NCBI RefSeq assembly: GCF_000715075.1
Contig: NC_134089.1
Coordinates: forward strand, 66,384,697 to 66,448,696
Source of the DNA: Nicotiana tabacum
Taxonomy: Eukaryota; Streptophyta; Magnoliopsida; Solanales; Solanaceae
DNA: 64,000 bases
Reading direction: 5' to 3'
Positions 57,957-64,000 of the stretch are shown one piece after another. The first letter of the stretch is position 1. The number at the start of each line of letters is the position of its first letter. The notes beneath the pieces are model-generated. The model saw only the letters and a list, made by a program, of their open reading frames with translations. It did not search any database and was not told where the DNA came from. The position numbers and the translations under genes were made by a program.

Positions 57957-58240
57957 TCATCAGATAGAGATGAAAACAACTACCTGGAGAACCGGGGAGA
58001 AAATGTATGGTTGTTCCAGCCCGGGCACAAAAAGAGATCCCTCGGCATGTTGTTCATATGATTATTGGATGGTTTGACATTCCCAAAGGCCCATGATCAA
58101 GCGGACAAAAATATCTGCCACTATAGAAGGGCCTATCCGAGACCGCGTGGCCGAAGATACCCTCGCATTCAACGAGGAAGATCTCGAGACCTTGACAGAA
58201 CCGCACAACGATGCGTTGGTAATCTCATTTCTTTTAAAAA
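57957..58240 (+). pseudogene. E5 gag remnant, mostly deleted
   Basis: After the leader a start MPNSSDRDENNYLEN is visible and stops at 58061. The sequence then passes directly to the linker before protease (RVAEDTLAFNEEDLETLTEPHND). A capsid domain and zinc knuckle, which need over 1 kb, are absent, so a large internal deletion occurred. Confidence 0.7.
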
Positions 58241-58620
58241 ACGTCTGAGTTAAACGTGTGCTCGTGGATCCGGGCAGCTCAACCAACGTAATCAGGTCAT
58301 AGGTAGTAGAACAACATGGGTTGCTCGACCAAATCATACCCACCCCCCGGGTCCTCACGGCTTCAACATGACCGGCGAAGTAACAAAGGGAGAAATCACC
58401 CTCCCAGTCGACACGTCTGTCACGGTTCAGAACACAAACTTTCAAGTCAACAACGGTGACATAAGGTATAATGCATTACATAGCAGGCCGTGGATACACA
58501 GCATGAGGGGAGTACCGTCAACCTTGCACCAAATGATTAAATTTCCGACAAAGGATGGCATAACGACCGTATATGGAGAATAGCGTGCAGCGAAAGAAAT
58601 TTTTGCGGTTTACCAAGAGG
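58241..58620 (+). pseudogene. E5 aspartic protease
   Basis: KRVLVDPGSSTNVI (about 58248-58290) is the active site, with D-P-G-S-S as in Tat-lineage elements. TKGEITLPVDTSVTVQNTNF, MRGVPSTLHQMIKFPT and a TVYGE end follow. Stops at 58246 and 58300 break it. Confidence 0.85.
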
Positions 58621-59800
58621 AGTCGACCCCCGTACTCCCGACCTCGGACATGTCTAGGAACACACATACCCCCAATGATGACGAAGAAGATTTCCTCGCT
58701 CCTCGAACTTTCGTTGAACCTGAAGAGTCGGATGGAACGAAATCGACGATCGAAGATCTGTAGCAAGCTGTTTTGGTCGAACACCTCCCCGACTATAAGG
58801 TATACCTGGGAACAGGATTAACCCCCGAACTCAGGAAAAAATTCATTCAATATCTTATCGATATTATCGACTATTTTGCTTGGTCCCACATAGATATGAC
58901 TAGTATCCCGCCGGAAATAACCTCCCACCGACTGAGTGTCTACCCCATGTTCAAAACGGTGAAGCAAAAAAGAAGACTCCAGTCCGAGATAAAACATGCA
59001 TTCATCAAGGATGAGTTAACGAAACTCCTTAAATTAGGGTCCATTAAAGAAGTAAAGTACCCCGAGTAGCTGGCCAACTTAGTAGTGGTACCCAAAAAGG
59101 GAAATAAGCTAAGAATGTGCGTAGACTATAAAGACTTAAATATGGCGTGTCCCAAGGATTCGATCCTATTGCCTAACATCGATCGTCTGATCGATGCTAC
59201 GGCTGGCCACGAGACCCTCACCTTTATCGATGCCTATTCGGGGTACAATCAAATTTAGATGAACCTAAAGACAGGGAGAAGACCTCGCTCATCACAAAGT
59301 ATGGTACCTACTGTTACAATGTAATGCCTTTCGGACTGAAAAATGCAGGGGCTACATACCAGCGTCTAGTTAATAAAATGTTTGAGAGTCAAATAGGCAA
59401 ATACATGGAAGTTTATATTGACAACATGCTAGTTAAGACCCTGTGCAGAGGACCATTTAACTCATTTGCAGGAAATATTTGACATCCTCAGAAGTTACAA
59501 CATGAAGCTCAACCCCGAGAAATGTGCCTACGGAGTGGGTTCGGGAAAATTCTTAGGCTTCATGGTATCAAACAGGGGGACCGAGATTAACCACGATAAA
59601 ATCAAGGCAATCAAAGAAATCACGGTGGTGAACAATGTAAAGGCCATGCAATGGCTAACAGGTCGGATAGCGGCTCTGGGCAGATTCATATCTAGGTCAT
59701 CCGACAGGAGCCATCATTTCTTCTCCTTACTCAAAAGAAAGAACAACTTCGATTGGAATCCAGAATGCCAACGCGCCTTAGAAGAGCTGAAGTGATATCT
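58621..59800 (+). pseudogene. E5 reverse transcriptase
   Basis: Motifs in order: VYLGTGLTPELRKKFIQYL, FAWSHIDMTSIPPEI, KLGSIKEVKYPE, a stop, then VVVPKKGNKLRMCVDYKDLN, FIDAYSGYNQI, a frame break at about 59260, NVMPFGLKNAGATYQRLVNKMF, and YIDNMLVK at 59414, where the second catalytic Asp of Y-I-D-D is Asn. After another break MKLNPEKCAYGVGSGKFLGFMVSNRG and WLTGRIAALGRFISRSSD complete the domain. The VDYKDLN and NPEKC words are Tat-type rather than chromovirus. Confidence 0.92.
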
Positions 59801-60750
59801 GACTAGCCCACCTCTACTCCACACGCTGAAGGAGAGTGAAACACTATATCTATACGTGGTTGTATCCGATATATTGGTAAGTGACATGCTAGTTCAAGAA
59901 GAGCAAGGTACGCAATTCCCTATTTATTACGTAAGTCGAACCAAAGGGGATGCTAAAACTAGGTACCCACACCTTGAAAAATTGGCTCTTGCGTTAATAA
60001 GTGCATCGCGAAAGTTAAAACCATATTTTCAATGCCATCCTATTTGTGTTCTAACGACATACCCCATCCGAAGTATATTACACAAACCAGAACTATCGGG
60101 TCGATTGGCCAAATGGGCCAACGAACTAGGGGGTATGATATCAAGTATCAACCCCAAATAGGCCATCAAGTCTCAGATCCAAGCAGACTTTGTGGCCGAT
60201 TTCTTGCCCTCCCTCGTACCCGAGGTAGAAAAGAAACTTTTACTGAAATTAGGTGCGTTTTCTAGGGTATGGACCCTTCTCACTGATGACTCCACAAACA
60301 TGAGAGGTTCTGGACTAGGTATAATCCTAAAGCCACCTACAGGCTGCGTAATCAGGCAATCCACAAAAACTGCAAAACTGACTAACAATGAGGCCGAGTA
60401 CGAGGCTATGATTGCAGGTCCAGAGCTGGCCCAAAGCTAGGGAGCTGAGACCATCGAAGCAAAATGTGACTCACTCCTGTTAGTGAGCCAAGTGAATGGG
60501 AGCTACGAGGTCCGAGAAGACAGGATGCAGAAATATTTGGACAAACTCCAAGTCGCATTACGTCGCTTCAAAGAATGGACTTTAGTCCATGTACCTCGAG
60601 AGAAGAATAGCGAGGTCGATGACCTCGCAAACCTAGGATCATCTGTTGAAGAAGATGACCTACTCCCTGGGGCTGTCATTCAGCTAGCTAAATCAGTAAT
60701 CGAGGAAGGCCATGCGAAGATTAATTTTACCAGCCTAACATAGTATTGGA
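59801..60750 (+). pseudogene. E5 RNase H plus second, archaeal-type RNase H
   Basis: A first RNase H remnant (YVVVSDILVSDMLVQEEQG, PIYYVSRTKGDAKTRYPHLEKL) lies at 59856-60161. Then comes a second RNase H (60260-60700): LLTDDSTNMRGSGLGIILKPP (first Asp), LTNNEAEYEAMIAG (Glu), EAKCDSLLLVSQVNGSYEV (Asp) and PREKNSEVDDLANL (last Asp region). An extra archaeal-type RNase H after the native one is a diagnostic of the Tat lineage (established). One TAG at about 60440 interrupts it. Confidence 0.9.
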
Positions 60751-60770
60751 GAAATAAATATATTGATTAT

Positions 60771-61950
60771 ATGAAAGACGGAAAATTGCCCGAGGATCCA
60801 AAGGAATCGAGGGCCCTGCGAACCAAAGAAGCCCGATTCTTGCTCGATGAAAACAAGACTTTGTACAGAAGAACTTTCGATGTCCCCCTAGCAGTATGTC
60901 TGGGGCCAAGGGATACAGATTATGTACTCCGAGAAATTCACGAGGGCATCTGCGAAAATCATTCCGGTGAAGATTTCTTAGTCCAAAAGGTAATCAGTGC
61001 AGGATACTATTGGGACAACATGGAAAAAGACACCAAAGAATTCGTCCGTAAGTGAGACAAATGCCAGAGATTTGCCCAAATGATCCACCAACTCGTTGAA
61101 CACCTGCATTCAGTCTTATCACCATGGCCGTTCATGAAGTGGGGGATGGACATTGTCGGATCCCTACCAACGGCACCAGGTAAGGCTAGATTTATTTTGT
61201 TTATGACTAACTATTTCTCCAAATGGGTGGAAGCACAGGCTTTCGAAAATATGAGAGAAAAAGAAGTCATCAGCTTCATTTGGGACCACATCATATACCG
61301 ATTCGGGATTCCTTCCGAGATAACATGTGATAATGGGAAGCAATTCATCGTGAGCAAGGTAACACAATTCCTTGAGGATCACAAAATCAAGAGAATCCTA
61401 TCGACGCCCTACCACCCGTGTGCGAACAGCCAGGCTGAGTCCACAAATAAAACCATCATCCAAAACTTTAAAAAAAACTGGAAAGCGCCAAGGGAAAGTG
61501 GAGAGAAATGTTACCATAGGTGTTGTAGGCATATCGAACAACTGCAAAATCAAGCACAAGAGAAACTCCTTTCTCTCTAGTAAACGGTGCCGAGGCTTTG
61601 ATACCAGTGGAGGTTGGGGAGCCGAGCGCCAGATTCCAACATGCCACTGAGAGCATGAACAACGAGGCCATAACAACGGCCCTCAAATTACTAGATGAAA
61701 GACGAGAAACCTCGCTGGTCCGAATGGCCACCCAAAAGCAAAGGATCGAAAGATACTATAACAGGAGAATAAACCTCCGACATTTCGGATTCGGGGACTT
61801 GGCTCTAAGGAAAGTCACCCTTAACACCCAAAACCCTAATGAAGGAAAGCTAGGCCAAAATTGGAAAGGACCGTACTGCGTCCTTTGAGTAGTCAGCAAA
61901 GGGTCTTATAAGCTCGGCACCATGGAGGGCTAACAACTTCCAAGCAACTG
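60771..61950 (+). pseudogene. E5 integrase (no chromodomain)
   Basis: The zinc domain includes EIHEGICENHSG (His pair) and CDKCQRFA at about 61056, where a TGA replaces the residue before CDKC. The core is well kept: WGMDIVGSLP (Asp), ITCDNGKQF (Asp) and CANSQAESTNKTI (Glu). A frame break occurs near 61500, then VEVGEPSARFQHATE and KLGQNWKGPYCVL (GPY module). No chromodomain follows, as expected for Tat elements. Confidence 0.9.
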
Positions 61951-63267
61951 GAACATATCAATGCTAAAACGATATTATTGCTAGGGCATCCAATGGAAAA
62001 TTACGAGAACATCCTCGAGCACCAGTTGCACTCTTTTACTTCAGTCGGATTTTGTCCCTAGAAAGGTTTTATTGGCAAGGTTTTTAACGAGGCAATGGCC
62101 ATGCGGCACCTAAAGGAGACCCAAAAATTATTCAAGATTTCTTTTACAATCCACTTCAAATACTGGGGGCACCCCTGGAAGATCATCTCATCGGGAAAGT
62201 CAAGGCACCCCAAATGGGACCTCGATAGGGAAAGAAATGTACCGGGCCAAACGGTCGAATGAACCATGCCCATATATAGCAGCCAAGCTTTTAGCGGCAA
62301 AAACATGTGTACTTGTTCCAAGTAATCAAAGAATACTTTTCATCAAAGCACTTCACTCTTCAAAAGAAACTCGACGTTTCAGCAAAGAGGACCTTTCCCT
62401 CTTGAGTTGTCCGCTCAAGGATACTAGTCTAAAACCATATAGAAACCTTACTCTGTTTAAACTGTGCATCCATCATGGTCAAACCTAGCCGAGTCAGTTA
62501 TGTTGTCCGCATAATGGCTCTTTAAAATAGCCTTGTCCAAAGTCCACTGGGTTTCCCTAAAACCCAAATGGATACTATCACGTTATGTGCATTTATGTGG
62601 AGAACTAAATGTTTTTATTCTAATTATTGATATTTAAATAGTCAAGTTTGGTGGGGGTAGGGTCTTAACCCTTTTGTTTTGCCGAAAATGAAGAATGAGG
62701 TCCCCAACTTCGGTATAGTTAGCATACCCTCACTCTTGCTAGACTGGTGGATGAGTTTTCCATCAAATGACCAAATCAACAAGTGGAAAGAGATGGCCTC
62801 CAGAGCTAGCGAAAAGTTGGAATTCTAGAATACAGTCTGTTGGAATTAGAAGGGAAAGTGAGGAAGAGAGTTACCGACTACCAGAACGCTGAGGGAAACG
62901 AAGGAGAACACCTGGCAAAGGAATTTTCACTGGTGAACCTACGCGAACTGGAGGATCTGATCAACGAGAGCATTCAACATGAGAAAGGTCCTTTTGGGAC
63001 CAAATAGATAGGAGTTTTCTTTTGCTTTAAGTAATGTAATAAGGCCAATGGCCACTAGTGACATTTTATTTAGTGTCGTATTGGGATTCGTCTACTTTTA
63101 TCAATAAAATGAGGCATTTAGCATTCTAAGTTCTCCAAATCAATTTGTCGCTAGGTCTACCTCGGGCACAACGAGGCTCCCAAATTAGGACATGATTTAC
63201 ATTCTTGCACTATGTGTTTAAATATCGCAACATCTTTTCCTTATAATCCTCACTAACTTATTACCTT
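61951..63267 (+). other. E5 3' spacer and junction region, non-coding
   Basis: A post-integrase spacer starts with AAGGTTTTTAACGAGGCAA, a phrase typical of the region after pol in Tat/Retand elements. I see no LTR of E5 here and no gene. A TAGAAGGGAAAGTGAGGAAG-like purine-rich stretch lies at about 62845. The boundary between E5 and the following Ogre-type gag could not be placed. Confidence 0.5.
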
Positions 63268-64000
63268 TTGTTTTATTTTTCATTTTTATTCCCCTCTCCA
63301 AAGGTTAGTTCGTGCACTCTGGCATCGTCATCATATTCCACAAGATCAAAGGGCCCTTCACCCACTCCTCCTCCTAATCGTATCAGAAGTAGGAACAAAG
63401 GAAAGATGGAATATTTGAACAACGCCAGAAAGGAAAACTCAACTGAACGGGTACAGGTCACTCATGATGCTCAGGCCTCCAAAGAAAGTGCATCCCAACT
63501 CAAGCAAAAACTGTTGAAATTTCAAAAGGAACTTGATCAGGTTCGGAATTTGGCAAACTTGTCATTTTCCCTCACCACTCTAGATATCAATTTTTCGAAC
63601 ACTCAAAACCCCACGCCTCCACAAAATACCCCAAAACCACAAAACCATCCCACTCCTCACCATCACCGCAATACTTGCCACACATCCAACAATACTCCAC
63701 TGCTCATCTCTGAACCTTTGAACTCCATAAATGACCATTTCCACGCCTACCATAACACCCCAATCTATGTGGAGATCATGCCACACTCCACCCAACCCAT
63801 CTCAAGCACACCCGAGTCTGATGATAAAGACTCGCTCATCAGGAACCTGGATAAAGAAATCAAGAAATTGACTAGCCGAATTTAGGGTGTCGAAAGAAGT
63901 AAGGGGATTGAAGGGTTTAACTACGAAGATCTTTGCATACAACCAGATTTCGAACTGCCCGACAGGTACAAACCTCCTAAGTTCGAGATGTTTGATGGTA
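63268..64000 (+). pseudogene. E6: Ogre/Tat-type gag, N-terminal part (runs off window)
   Basis: The open stretch 63268-63885 has SSSYSTRSKGPSPTPPP, a coiled-coil-like segment (QLKQKLLKFQKELDQVRNL), a P/H/N-rich low-complexity region and KDSLIRNLDKEIKKL. After a TAG at 63883 the same frame gives FNYEDLCIQPDFELPDRYKPPKF and EMFDG at the window end. This '(Y)EDLC...P..YKPPKF..FDG' signature opens the capsid of Ogre-like elements (established family knowledge). No LTR or primer site lies directly upstream, so the element is 5' truncated or rearranged. Confidence 0.75.

Noticed and set aside
57831..58061. Open frame starting at the E5 primer site
   Set aside because: The first part is leader sequence read by chance. 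Only the segment from about 57957 resembles a gag start.

Overview
This window is plant nuclear DNA with no host gene that I can defend. It is a heterochromatin-type nest of transposable elements. LTR style, chromovirus, Ogre/Tat, Copia and MULE remnants, and multi-kilobase LTRs point to a eudicot with a large repeat-rich genome. The wording of several LTRs is what I associate with Solanaceae, possibly Nicotiana; that is recognition from memory, not a search. All calls come from reading motifs and comparing copies within the window. No alignment, identity value or age was computed.

Left half (1-33548), from outside in. An old LTR (LB, 3' end at 33548) is interrupted by a second LTR (LA, 3347-3581 plus 31820-32948). 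LA took a Copia element (its 3' end is 2885-3346) and a chromovirus E1 (3582-31819). The Copia RNase H was hit by an Ogre-type LTR (1-2884). E1 carries a solo LTR in its 5' LTR (5069-7440), a truncated LTR in its 3' LTR (28633-31148), and a complete chromovirus E2 (10789-25397) inside its reverse transcriptase. E2 holds an inverted 4.7 kb Ogre-type solo LTR, E3 (13941-18674), inside gag. Target-site duplications support the solo LTR, E2 and E3. Every pol gene is broken by stops, frameshifts or deletions.

Middle (33549-46715): a non-coding LTR-element remnant, two LTR fragments, then a DNA-transposon area. It has a Mutator-like (MULE) transposase pseudogene on the minus strand, split by a solo LTR with perfect AGACT duplications. 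Beside it lie a two-exon GRF-type zinc-finger pseudogene and a plus-strand three-exon remnant resembling the tail of a plant-mobile-domain (PMD) gene. Spaced palindromes lie on both sides of the last two.

Right (46716-64000): LTR LC (minus) is interrupted by chromovirus E4 (minus, 50266 onward), the most legible pol in the window. E4 gag is interrupted by a Tat/Retand-type element E5 (plus, 57262 onward) with a second archaeal-type RNase H. The window ends in the gag of an Ogre-type element E6.

The best leads are structural. (1) A 7-5-7 hairpin lies 34-43 bp from the 3' end of at least eight otherwise divergent LTRs, with one compensatory base-pair change. (2) A conserved splice-donor-like and acceptor-like pair inside the chromovirus LTRs always encloses the LTR tandem repeats. 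(3) There is a MULE + GRF finger + PMD-like module with palindromic subterminal repeats. I saw no evidence of a defence system, CRISPR array, biosynthetic cluster or other non-transposon system.
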